The notes: generated by a model from the letters alone, not told the origin. Counted from the first letter of the stretch, positions 6,733-13,451 are shown. The stretch: 19,159 nucleotides of DNA from Pseudomonadota bacterium (GCA_030673265.1 DAOVJK010000020.1:1-19159); one strand, 5' to 3'. Numbers and translations: made by a program.

Positions 6733-6834
6733 CGGGTAGGCATCAAGCTGAACGTAACTCGTAAAGATGAATTGAGCGACCTGGTCGCTGCAATTAACCG
6801 CATGCAGAGAAAGCCTGGTGATCATGATCAAGAA
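6733..6834 (+). pseudogene. Possible remnant of a HAMP-domain signalling protein
   Basis: Directly after an in-frame stop, the plus strand reads GIKLNVTRKDELSDLVAAIN followed by RMQ and a stop about 10 codons later. This resembles the second half of a HAMP domain (the conserved DE-x-x-x-L-x-x-x-x-N-x-M pattern). There is no start codon or RBS, and nothing of the rest of a chemoreceptor or kinase is present, so at best it is a short relic. A chance match cannot be excluded. Confidence 0.35.
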
Positions 6835-6886
6835 ACTTAAAGCCGCGCAAAATTAATTGGTGAAAACCTTATTGGCTGAGATTAAA

Positions 6887-6916
6887 TCGGGCCAGTCTCC
6901 GCGAGAACTGGCCCGA
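6887..6916 (-). terminator. Hairpin terminator after the homocysteine operon
   Basis: TCGGGCCAGT (6887-6896) and ACTGGCCCGA (6907-6916) form a perfect 10-bp GC-rich stem. On the minus strand it is 24 nt past the stop of the last operon gene and is followed by TTTAAT, a short U-tract. It probably ends the 9865-to-6941 transcript. Confidence 0.75.
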
Positions 6917-6940
6917 CATGACACCGATGCCGGGACAGGA

Positions 6941-7186
6941 TCAGCCTTTTTCGATTAACACCGACCAGGCCCCGTCCGGCAACTGTTTCTTTCCAATGAT
7001 CCGATGCCCTTCCTTTTCGGCCGAACCGGGCACATTATTGATCGGCGCGCCATCATCGAGATGAATTTCCAGGATCTGACCAGCCTGCAGTTTGGCCAGT
7101 TCGACTTTCGTATAAACCAGATTCATCGGGCAGCCGACTCCCCGGCAATCCTTGAGGGCGTCCGCTTGTATTTTAGCCTTAGTCAT
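6941..7186 (-). CDS. TusA/SirA-family sulfurtransferase-like protein
   Basis: An 81-residue protein of the TusA/SirA fold, which carries persulfide sulfur on a conserved cysteine near the N-terminus. Here the site is DCRGVGCPMN with Cys14 and Cys19; Cys19 followed by Pro is the expected sulfur-carrying residue, but the second Pro of the common CPxP motif is Asn. The remainder (VELAKLQAGQILEIHLDDGAP, then AEKEGHRIIGKKQ) fits the family. It is the last gene of the operon, 15 nt after the JAMM protease gene, and its AGGAGG RBS lies directly beside that gene's stop codon. Context suggests it delivers sulfur for thiocarboxylate formation on the carrier protein encoded at the start of the operon. 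Confidence 0.88.
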   Translation of the reverse strand: MTKAKIQADALKDCRGVGCPMNLVYTKVELAKLQAGQILEIHLDDGAPINNVPGSAEKEGHRIIGKKQLPDGAWSVLIEKG

Positions 7187-7201
7187 TATAGGCCTCCTCC
7201 T

Positions 7202-7600
7202 TTATTCAATAATTTCAATAGGTTCTTCGGTCACTGCCCCTTTGGCGACGAGAAAAGACCTGATTTCCGGTTCGGCTGCGGCCAGGGAAACAATTACAAA
7301 ACTGATTTTAGAGTCATAGGCCAGCCGGATATCTTCCGCAGAAGGCCGGGCCGGGGTTTCCGGGTGGCTGTGGTAAACGCCCCGTAAGGCCTGGCCCCTG
7401 CTACGCATCTCCTTTACCGCCGCAAACTGTTCCCGTGGCTCCATATTAAAGTGGTCAGGCGCTTGATCGATATTGGTCAGCTCATAATGGCTGGTGACAA
7501 GCTCGTTTACGCTCGCCAAGTATCCGCAAGCCTCGTTCGGCAACTCTTTTTTTGCATGGGCGATAATGGCCTGAATAACACTCTTTTCAATCCTGAACAT
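7202..7600 (-). CDS. hcyD: JAMM/MPN+ metalloprotease, HcyD-like
   Basis: A 132-residue zinc metalloprotease of the Mov34/MPN/PAD-1 family. The complete JAMM motif is visible: Glu23 (NEACGYL), His77 and His79 in HSHP, then Ser87 and Asp90 at the exact HxHx7SxxD spacing. Bacterial members beside ThiS/MoaD-like carriers cleave after the carrier's Gly-Gly, either removing a C-terminal extension or releasing an amino-acid adduct. In the Wolinella homocysteine pathway this role is played by HcyD. The carrier in this operon ends GGGSRR, so a trimming protease is needed. It has an AGGAAG RBS, lies 14 nt after the E1-like gene and precedes the TusA-like gene. The activity is well supported; the symbol rests on gene context. 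Confidence 0.88.
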   Translation of the reverse strand: MFRIEKSVIQAIIAHAKKELPNEACGYLASVNELVTSHYELTNIDQAPDHFNMEPREQFAAVKEMRSRGQALRGVYHSHPETPARPSAEDIRLAYDSKISFVIVSLAAAEPEIRSFLVAKGAVTEEPIEIIE

Positions 7601-7614
7601 CTCGTTTCTTCCTT

Positions 7615-8424
7615 TTAGTTGTGCAGATTACAGACCGCCTGTTCCTCATCATACAGTTCGGTGATAGTCGGCGCCTCTCCGCAAACAGGGCAATTTTTCT
7701 GCTTATGGAGTTTGATTTTCTTGAAATCCATGGTCTTGGCATCAAAGGTCAGCAAAGTGCCGGTCAGCAGGTCGCCCACCCCGGTAACAAACTTCAAAAC
7801 CTCAGCGGCCTGGATGGTGCCGAGCATCCCGGCTATCGCCCCCAACACTCCGGCCTGAGAGCAGGTCGGCACGGCATCGGGCGGTGGCGGCTGCCTGAAC
7901 GTACAGCGATAGCATGGCGATTTGCCCGGCACCACGGTCATGGTTTGCCCGTCAAAACGGAGGATGCCGCCATGGGAAAAGGGGATGCCCTCCATGACAC
8001 AGGCATCGTTGACCAGAAATTTAGTCGGAAAATTATCCGTTCCATCCACCACGAAATCATAGTCGCGGATGATCTCCCTGATATTATCGGCCCGGAGACA
8101 TTTCTGATATGTCACCACCTCAATTTCAGGGTTAATAGCCAGCATTTTCTCCCGGGCGGAGGCCACTTTCGGGGTATCAATATCTTTCTCGAAATGAATG
8201 ACCTGTCTTTGCAGATTCGACAGATCGACCGTATCGCCGTCAACAATCCCGATCTTGCCGATCCCGGCGGCAGCCAGATAGAGGCCAATCGGCGCCCCGA
8301 GGCCACCTGCCCCGACAATCAGGACCCGCGCCTCCATTAATTTGGCCTGCCCTTCGACCCCGACATCCTGCAGAAGAATGTGGCGGCTGTATCTTTCCAG
8401 TTGTGCCTCGCTAAAATCTCTCAT
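7615..8424 (-). CDS. hcyF: ThiF/MoeB/HesA-type carrier-adenylating enzyme, HcyF-like
   Basis: An E1-like enzyme of 269 residues that adenylates the C-terminal glycine of a ubiquitin-like sulfur carrier using ATP. It has the nucleotide-binding GAGGLG at 38-43, DGDTVDLSNLQRQ near 62-74, DGTDNFPTKFLVND at 128-140, two CxxC zinc pairs (Cys171/Cys174 and Cys245/Cys248) and a candidate catalytic Cys188 in PTCSQAG. There is no C-terminal rhodanese domain, so sulfur must come from elsewhere, plausibly the TusA-like protein in the same operon. Its start overlaps the MetY-like gene's stop as ATGA, a sign of coupled translation. It could be called thiF or moeB by similarity alone; the neighbours make the homocysteine role more likely. 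Confidence 0.9.
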   Translation of the reverse strand: MRDFSEAQLERYSRHILLQDVGVEGQAKLMEARVLIVGAGGLGAPIGLYLAAAGIGKIGIVDGDTVDLSNLQRQVIHFEKDIDTPKVASAREKMLAINPEIEVVTYQKCLRADNIREIIRDYDFVVDGTDNFPTKFLVNDACVMEGIPFSHGGILRFDGQTMTVVPGKSPCYRCTFRQPPPPDAVPTCSQAGVLGAIAGMLGTIQAAEVLKFVTGVGDLLTGTLLTFDAKTMDFKKIKLHKQKNCPVCGEAPTITELYDEEQAVCNLHN

Positions 8425-9653
8425 AATGCTTTGAACCCCTCTTCCAGATCGTCGATTAAATCCTCATAGTCCTCAATCCCGACCGACAGCCGCAACATAT
8501 TCGGCCGAACCCCCATTGCCAATTTATCCACTTCCGGATATTCGCTGAAAATGGTCGAGGCGGGATGAATGATCAGTGTTTTATTGTCGTTGATATTGGT
8601 TGCCCGCCGGACCAACTGTAAAGCATCGGTAAAGGCAAAGCATTCCTCCCGGCGGGCCAGGTCAAAGGTAAGCACGCCGCCAAATCGCCCGCCAAACTGC
8701 TGCGCGGCAAGGTCGTGGTAGGGAGAACTCGCCAGTCCCGGATAATTGACGCCCTGGACCAGGGACTGCTTTTCCAGGTAGGCGGCCAGGGCCATGGTAT
8801 TGGCGCAGCTTTTTTCAATCCGCAGGCTCATGGTCTCCAGGCCGAGGCTCTGGAGATAGGCGTTATGCGGCGCAAGACAGGCCCCCACGTTACGGTAAAC
8901 CTCCTGCCGCAGGGCCGCCAGCAAGGCCATCTGCCCCTGTTTAGCTGCCCGCTCCTGTAGCCTTGGCGCCTGTTGCCAGTCAAAATTACCATGCTCGATA
9001 ATGACCCCGCCGACCGAAGTTGCCCCGCCGGAGATATACTTGGTACTCGACAGGATCTCGATATTCACCCCATGCTCCCCACAATTAAAGAGATAGGGGG
9101 TCAGCAGGGTATTATCCACAACCAACGGCACCTGATGGGCTGCAGTTATTTCGGAAATTTTCCGACAGTCCGGCACATCGAGTTGCGGATTGGTAATGGA
9201 CTCGATAAAGACCGCACTGGTCTTTGCATCGATCGCACCAGCCACCTGCTCGGGATCATCGGTGTCCACATATCTCACCTCCAAGCCCCAGGGCCGTAGG
9301 GTCTTGTCCAGTAACGACAGGGTATTACCGAACAGATGCTTCGAGGTAACAATGTTTGAACCGGCCCCGGCCAGGGCCAGAATAGTATTGCTGATGGCGG
9401 CCATTCCCGAGGAAACGGCCAGAACCCCGATGCCGCCGGAGATCAGCTGCAAACGTTGTTCAAAATCGGACACAGTCGGATTGGCAATACGGCTGTAGGC
9501 ATATGCCAGCTTCTTCCCTTCGAAGGTCAGCCGTAGCGAATCACTGCTTGCATGTTCAAAGGCCACACTATCGTAGATCGGGGTCCGCAACGAGCCCTTC
9601 GGGTCACGCAAAGAGATGTTGCCATGAATGGCCCTGGTACTGAAACCTCTCAC
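8421..9653 (-). CDS. metY: O-acetylhomoserine sulfhydrylase-like PLP enzyme (MetY family)
   Basis: A 410-residue Cys/Met-metabolism PLP enzyme. Family marks are YSRIANPT near 53-60, SSGMAAI at 81-87, Asp180 in VVDNTLLTPYLF, and the Schiff-base lysine Lys205 in SSTKYISGG. The C-terminal region (LRLSVGIEDYEDLIDDLEEGF) is typical. It replaces the leaving group of an activated homoserine with sulfur to make homocysteine. In this operon the sulfur donor is probably the carrier thiocarboxylate rather than free sulfide. The start is GTG, which overlaps the carrier's stop as GTGA; its RBS GGAGG lies inside the carrier's Gly-Gly-Gly codons. Cystathionine synthase or lyase activity is an alternative from similarity alone, but the context argues for MetY. 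Confidence 0.88.
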   Translation of the reverse strand: MRGFSTRAIHGNISLRDPKGSLRTPIYDSVAFEHASSDSLRLTFEGKKLAYAYSRIANPTVSDFEQRLQLISGGIGVLAVSSGMAAISNTILALAGAGSNIVTSKHLFGNTLSLLDKTLRPWGLEVRYVDTDDPEQVAGAIDAKTSAVFIESITNPQLDVPDCRKISEITAAHQVPLVVDNTLLTPYLFNCGEHGVNIEILSSTKYISGGATSVGGVIIEHGNFDWQQAPRLQERAAKQGQMALLAALRQEVYRNVGACLAPHNAYLQSLGLETMSLRIEKSCANTMALAAYLEKQSLVQGVNYPGLASSPYHDLAAQQFGGRFGGVLTFDLARREECFAFTDALQLVRRATNINDNKTLIIHPASTIFSEYPEVDKLAMGVRPNMLRLSVGIEDYEDLIDDLEEGFKAL

Positions 9654-9865
9654 CGCCGAGATCCTCCGCCCATGAAATAGAGAAAATCAACCTCGTCGCC
9701 GTCACCGATATCCGTCTCCTGATAGAGCGTACGGTCAATCACATCGCCATTAACCTGCACCGAAACCATTTCAGGCGATTCGACCTTTTCCATCTCCAAC
9801 AAAACCGCAATGGTCAGGCTATCGCCTGCAACCTGCCGCTTTTCACCGTTCATCGATATCTGCAT
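9650..9865 (-). CDS. hcyS: ThiS/MoaD-like sulfur carrier with C-terminal extension, HcyS-like
   Basis: A 71-residue ubiquitin-like sulfur carrier. The N-terminal strand MQISMNGEK, the VSVQVNGDVIDRTLY segment and GDEVDFLYFMGGG near the C-terminus are typical of ThiS-like carriers. The protein ends GGGSRR, so the glycines that would be adenylated are masked by a short tail and cannot be activated until it is removed; the JAMM protease encoded three genes downstream is the obvious candidate. It is the first gene of the operon, preceded by an AGGTGG RBS and a recognisable promoter. Thiamine ThiS is less likely because no other thiamine gene is present. Confidence 0.88.
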   Translation of the reverse strand: MQISMNGEKRQVAGDSLTIAVLLEMEKVESPEMVSVQVNGDVIDRTLYQETDIGDGDEVDFLYFMGGGSRR

Positions 9866-9890
9866 GATTCCACCTCTTTATCTATACTTG

Positions 9891-9915
9891 AGTTGACTGA
9901 TTGGTTTAATCAACT
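9891..9915. promoter_or_regulatory. Candidate operator overlapping the -10 of the homocysteine operon
   Basis: AGTTGA (9891-9896) and TCAACT (9910-9915) form an inverted repeat with a 13-nt centre, overlapping the -10 and the predicted start. This is a plausible repressor position. No regulator gene is adjacent, so the partner is unknown. Confidence 0.4.
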
Positions 9916-9941
9916 TTAAATATAAACGCATATGGTGTCAA
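9913..9941 (-). promoter_or_regulatory. Promoter of the homocysteine operon
   Basis: On the minus strand, TTGACA (9941-9936) and TAAAGT (9918-9913) are separated by exactly 17 nt. The predicted start is near 9906, giving a leader of about 40 nt, too short for a SAM or cobalamin riboswitch. Confidence 0.65.
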
Positions 9942-10076
9942 GAAAAAAAGACAGCGCCAGCTGCACCGTACCGGCAGCGCAGTCATTATTTGCGGGTTTG
10001 ATTTAAGAGAGGATATTCAGAAACGATCGGGCAAGAAATTTTGTCTGATATCTGGGCCCAGCCAAAAGAACACAAC

Positions 10077-10110
10077 AAAGGCCCTCCTCCAGATAAAAGG
10101 GAGGGCCTTT
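10077..10110. terminator. Hairpin terminator between convergent-side neighbours (after acr3)
   Basis: AAAGGCCCTCC (10077-10087) and GGAGGGCCTTT (10100-10110) form a perfect 11-bp stem 14 nt after the acr3 stop. On the minus strand the hairpin runs into a T-rich but interrupted tail. It should end the aquaporin-acr3 transcript before the hcyS promoter. Confidence 0.8.
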
Positions 10111-10124
10111 ATTGTCTGAAAAAC

Positions 10125-11315
10125 TCAAGCAGATTTCGGGAAATAATTTTGTGTTTTGAGACAAAATTTCACCAGTACCAACATCACCGGCACTTCAATT
10201 AGTACTCCAACAACAGTTGCCAAGGCAGCTCCTGATGAAAGACCAAATAGCATGGTAGAGGTGGCGATGGCCACTTCAAAATGATTCGAAGCGCCGATCA
10301 TGGCAGCTGGTGCCGCATCTTCATACGACAGTTTCATTATTTTGGCAGCACCATATCCCAGTCCAAAAACAAGCATAGTTTGGAGAAAAAGAGGGATGGC
10401 AATCCAGAGAATGGTTAGCGGATTGCTCATAATAACCTCGCCCTTAAAACTGAACAGGAGCACAAGTGTCGTCAAGAGGGCCACAATTGTCACTGGGGTG
10501 AGCACATGCAAAAATTTTTCTTCAAACCATTCCTGCCCTTTTGATCCGACAATCCATACCCTTGTGATATAGCCGGTGACAAGAGGCAAAGCGACATAGA
10601 TGGAAATCGAGAGCAGCAGGGCTTGCCAGGGGACGGGAAGCCGGCCTACTCCAAGCAGAAAACCACCCAAAATACCGTACAACACCAGCATGGTTAAGGA
10701 ATTAATGGCGACCATAACCAGAGTCAGGCCATCATTGCCACGTGACAGATAGCCCCAGACCAATACCATTGCCGTGCAGGGCGCAATGCCTAAAAGAATA
10801 CAGCCGGCCAAATAACTACGCCATAAGGGTATTTCAAGCATTTTTACACCTTCAGCTAGCACCACACGGCCGGCGCCATGTATCGCCCCGACAGGTAGGT
10901 CCAGACCGAACGGCATCTTTACCAAATCAATGGCATCAGGGCCAATTAGCTTATTAAAAAGAAATCCAAGAAATAAAAGAGAAATGCCATACATCGTAAA
11001 AGGCTTGACGGCCCAATTGATAAAAAGGGTTAAAAAAACCGGCTTGCCACTCTTACTGGCCTTGATGACCTTGCCAAAATCAATTTTCACCATAATCGGG
11101 TACATCATGAAAAATAGACAAATGGCAATCGGGATTGAGACTACAGGGGCTCCGTTGACGGAGATAGACATATTGTCGAGTGTTTTTGCTAAATCTGGGA
11201 CCATCCTACCCAAGAGGATGCCACCGATTATGCATATTCCAACCCATAGGGTCAGATATCGCTCAAAAACACTGCTCATTTGACGATCTTTCACTGACGA
11301 TTTTTTTTTAGTCAT
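10125..11315 (-). CDS. acr3: ACR3-family arsenite efflux permease
   Basis: A 396-residue membrane protein of the ACR3 type, which exports arsenite using the proton gradient. About ten hydrophobic segments are visible. Family marks are PIMVKIDFGKV, the segment KPFTMYGISLLFL, LWRSYLAGCILLGIAPCTAM with the conserved functional Cys180, VWGYLSRGNDGLTLVMVAIN, and GASNHFEVAIATSTMLFGLS near the C-terminus. I chose the ATG at 11315 because AGGAAGG lies 7 nt before it; an in-frame TTG at 11378 gives 21 extra residues without family character. It lies downstream of an aquaglyceroporin gene on the same strand and in the same frame. No arsR or arsC is in the window. This is not ArsB: the sequence is of the ACR3/bile-acid-sodium-symporter superfamily. 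Confidence 0.95.
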   Translation of the reverse strand: MTKKKSSVKDRQMSSVFERYLTLWVGICIIGGILLGRMVPDLAKTLDNMSISVNGAPVVSIPIAICLFFMMYPIMVKIDFGKVIKASKSGKPVFLTLFINWAVKPFTMYGISLLFLGFLFNKLIGPDAIDLVKMPFGLDLPVGAIHGAGRVVLAEGVKMLEIPLWRSYLAGCILLGIAPCTAMVLVWGYLSRGNDGLTLVMVAINSLTMLVLYGILGGFLLGVGRLPVPWQALLLSISIYVALPLVTGYITRVWIVGSKGQEWFEEKFLHVLTPVTIVALLTTLVLLFSFKGEVIMSNPLTILWIAIPLFLQTMLVFGLGYGAAKIMKLSYEDAAPAAMIGASNHFEVAIATSTMLFGLSSGAALATVVGVLIEVPVMLVLVKFCLKTQNYFPKSA

Positions 11316-11450
11316 TGAATTGCCTTCCTTTTGACTGGGGCAGGTGCTTGCTTGCGACTGTGGCGGCGGTGCCCCCAAAATTGCCGCGTCAGCGCCGCCA
11401 CACTTCCAGCCGTCAGCGGAAACGGCTGGTTGTGCGACATTTGTCTTATT
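11316..11450 (-). other. Structured spacer between aquaporin and acr3 genes
   Basis: The 135-nt spacer holds two perfect inverted repeats: CCAGCCGT/ACGGCTGG (11406-11413 and 11422-11429) and TGTGGCGGCG/CGCCGCCACA (11359-11368 and 11393-11402). On the minus strand it has no stop codon in the shared frame of the two genes (45 open codons after the UGA). A separate 42-codon ORF from ATG at 11440 ends with TGA overlapping the acr3 ATG; it has a poor RBS and no recognisable content. The hairpins lack U-tracts and may tune relative expression of the two genes. Confidence 0.6.
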
Positions 11451-12293
11451 TCACGAACAATTACAGCCGGTATCGCCATTTTTCTTGAGCATTATTGGCT
11501 CGATAATTTTCCTGAACAGCAAAGCTGCTAAAATTGCACCACAGACTGGGCCGATGACGTATACAACAAGGAAACCAGACCGCTCAGCCGGCATTGCGGC
11601 CTGGTGCCAGCCAGCCAGAAAAGCAAACAACCGTGGCGAGAGATCTCTCGCCGGATTTAAACCAGCTTGAGTTAGTGGCGCCATTATGGAGATTATAAGA
11701 GCAACAGCACTACCAATAAAAAGTGGCGCAAGATTGTCATCCGGGCGGCCCACATTACAGCCTTCGGTTAATGAAAATATAAAAAAAACCAGCGCAAATG
11801 TCCCAATTGCTTCTGCGCAGAAAGCATTGAGCATGGTAACGGAAGCAATATTAACAACCCCGGGATTGGGGTAAAATTCGCCAAATATCATGGCGGTAGC
11901 GATAGATTCAGGCTCTCCACGGGTAATACCGTGCAGCACTTCAAAATCAATAATTGAATTATTGAAAAGGGCATACAAAACTGCTGCCGCTATAAATGCG
12001 CCGAGGAATTGACCGGCCAGATAAGTTGGTAATTTCCGCCCCGACATTCTTTTTGCCACAACCATGGCCACACTGACCGCGGGATTCAAGTGAGCACAAG
12101 ATATATGTCGAGTAGCATAAACCGCCAGGGCAACACCGATGCCCCATACTGCTGCTATTTGGAAGAGCCCGTTATGGGATGAAAACAATACCGTAACGGC
12201 AACGGCTCCACAACCAAAGAACACCAATATAAATGTGCCGATAAACTCTCCAATAAAATCACTATATTTCCAAAGGCTGTTATTATTTGTCAT
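11451..12293 (-). CDS. Aquaglyceroporin (MIP family, GlpF-like), arsenite-linked by context
   Basis: A 280-residue major intrinsic protein with six membrane segments and both half-helix motifs: NPA at 70-72 (AHLNPAVS) and NPARD at 213-217. The Asp after the second NPAR marks glycerol-conducting rather than strict water channels. Such channels pass uncharged arsenite, and in arsenic clusters an aquaglyceroporin can work beside arsenate reductase or in place of an efflux pump; being upstream of acr3 suggests a role in arsenite handling, though it might be a plain glycerol facilitator. The C-terminus ends GDTGCNCS with a CxC pair (Cys277, Cys279). The RBS is weak (AAGAAAA). The gene ends with UGA, and the frame stays open into acr3. 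Confidence 0.9.
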   Translation of the reverse strand: MTNNNSLWKYSDFIGEFIGTFILVFFGCGAVAVTVLFSSHNGLFQIAAVWGIGVALAVYATRHISCAHLNPAVSVAMVVAKRMSGRKLPTYLAGQFLGAFIAAAVLYALFNNSIIDFEVLHGITRGEPESIATAMIFGEFYPNPGVVNIASVTMLNAFCAEAIGTFALVFFIFSLTEGCNVGRPDDNLAPLFIGSAVALIISIMAPLTQAGLNPARDLSPRLFAFLAGWHQAAMPAERSGFLVVYVIGPVCGAILAALLFRKIIEPIMLKKNGDTGCNCS

Positions 12294-12422
12294 TTTTTTT
12301 TCTTACACACAGTGGGTTCATCACTTGCCAGCCTGGCCACGCAGTAACAACGAATGTTCTAGTAAATGGTGACTTCCTGATTATGGCATTTTTGCTCTAG
12401 TTTTTGCGATCTTCATTTTAGC

Positions 12423-12947
12423 TTAGAAATCATCAAACAAGGGGCAACACAAATACCTGTCGACCAAGCCCAGGGCCGCTTCAAAATCTTTCAGTTCTTG
12501 CCCGGCAAAGATCGTATCGAGTTCTCTTCTTTTTAAGCCTTTTGCAGGCATCGTCAGCAGAACGACCATACCGGCCCCACCATCACGATCCATAATAATA
12601 TTTAGTCCATCTCTGGCGGCTTCATTCAACGTTTTCGAGTAGCTATATCCATTCTTTATAAATGCTTCCTCCAGATTCTTTTTAAATAGTGCCGGTGATC
12701 TAAAAGACCGGACAAAATCTTTAATTGGCTGTGGATGTTTAAGATTATCTATCGGTACAATTCCGTATTTTTCTTCTGCTATCTCCATTAATGAAAAAAA
12801 GATTCTCTTTACCACCTCCTTTTCAAAAGGTGCGGTAGCGAGTGGTTTCCAGTTACCACAGGAAGTGATAAGAAGCAGAGCAATAAGCGCAAAAGAGATC
12901 TGCGCAAGGAATGTCTTTTCGTTAACGATTTTTCCCACCCCAGACAA
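12423..12947 (-). CDS. Putative lipoprotein of unknown function
   Basis: A small predicted lipoprotein: a basic n-region, a hydrophobic stretch FALIALLLITSC ending in a lipobox Cys, and then a ~145-residue soluble part (KEVVKRIFFSLMEIAEEKYG, then DNLKHPQPIKDFVRSF). It probably sits in the membrane facing the periplasm. The soluble part has no fold I recognise; two cysteines lie near the C-terminus (YLCCPLF). The start is uncertain: an ATG at 13001 overlaps the upstream gene by 29 nt, a TTG at 12947 has AAGGG 6 nt before it, and a GTG at 12938 gives the most usual signal peptide. All three lie in a segment that is repeated at 13452-13512, so the 5' end may have been built on a repeat. Confidence 0.65.
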   Translation of the reverse strand: MSGVGKIVNEKTFLAQISFALIALLLITSCGNWKPLATAPFEKEVVKRIFFSLMEIAEEKYGIVPIDNLKHPQPIKDFVRSFRSPALFKKNLEEAFIKNGYSYSKTLNEAARDGLNIIMDRDGGAGMVVLLTMPAKGLKRRELDTIFAGQELKDFEAALGLVDRYLCCPLFDDF

Positions 12948-12975
12948 GATGAGCCCTTCTAAGGGTAATTTCTTA
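12916..12975. repeat. Diverged direct repeat, copy A
   Basis: Read on the minus strand it runs TTAGAAGG...CTC..CTTGTC..GGG....AAAAATC.GTTAACGAAAA, matching copy B at 13452-13512 at most positions. It overlaps the end of the STAS-like gene and the start of the lipoprotein gene. Confidence 0.6.
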
Positions 12976-13365
12976 TTTTTGAGCCCAAAAAAGTGCATCA
13001 TTTTCTTTTCTAAAGATACGTATTTCTTTATGCTGATTTTTTACCAAACTCCTGAATGCCTCGTACATTCTCGCAAGACCATACGCCAATTTTGAACTAA
13101 CAATAAATGCAAGTTTTCTATTAACTCCATCTTGATCAGTTATTGATGCAATTTGGCCAAGAATTTTCACCCCTTCAACGGTAAGTTTAAGGTCTGAAAC
13201 TTTACTGAAATCCACTACTTCATTGTAATCAACACAATCTGGGAGGCATTGAATGTCTTTCTGGTACTTCTTTAGTGCTGCAATGCCTTCGGCATCTTCT
13301 ATTTCACCTTCCCATCTTGTGAAAATGAGTTGGTTTTTTTTATCTATACGATGGGTGGCTGGCAT
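12973..13365 (-). CDS. SpoIIAA/STAS-like small protein of unknown function
   Basis: A 130-residue soluble protein that resembles a widespread family of uncharacterised small proteins with a SpoIIAA/STAS-like fold. Typical elements are THRIDKKNQLIFTRWEGEI (two N-terminal strands), a central VVDFSKVSDLKLTVEGV, and a C-terminal LAFIVSSKLAYGLARMYEAF followed by EIRIFRKENDALFWA. No signal peptide or membrane segment is present, and no catalytic residues stand out. The RBS is weak. The lipoprotein gene follows directly. The family link is from pattern recognition, and the function is unknown. Confidence 0.75.
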   Translation of the reverse strand: MPATHRIDKKNQLIFTRWEGEIEDAEGIAALKKYQKDIQCLPDCVDYNEVVDFSKVSDLKLTVEGVKILGQIASITDQDGVNRKLAFIVSSKLAYGLARMYEAFRSLVKNQHKEIRIFRKENDALFWAQK

Positions 13366-13451
13366 AATTTGATACTTTACGAGTCCGTATAATTATCCGG
13401 TTCATTCGTAAAATAGTTGAAAATCAACAAACATTAGTACCTGCATGTGTT

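Larger units (their letters stand above)
6533..6940. other. Spacer between the pilus operon and the homocysteine operon
   Basis: This stretch should carry the pilus-operon promoter. It contains a 16-bp palindrome (ATTCAT-TAAT-ATGAAT, 6577-6592) about 45 nt before the pilin start, a possible poor -24/-12 match on the minus strand (TGG then TTGT at correct spacing, but with GT instead of GC at -12), a plus-strand fragment resembling a HAMP domain (about 6733-6834), and the hairpin at 6887-6916. No intact gene is seen. Confidence 0.55.

Noticed and set aside
7621..8340. 239-codon plus-strand open frame opposite the E1-like gene
   Set aside because: It is a shadow of the hcyF-like gene on the other strand; the protein shows no recognisable motif.
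9866..9912. Methionine/SAM riboswitch before the homocysteine operon
   Set aside because: The predicted leader is only about 40 nt and shows no SAM- or SAH-aptamer-like structure.
11312..11440. 42-codon ORF between aquaporin and acr3, ending as ATGA over the acr3 start
   Set aside because: The overlap is suggestive, but there is no good RBS, the translation is Arg/His-rich without family resemblance, and the region is better explained as a structured spacer. It is not listed as a gene.
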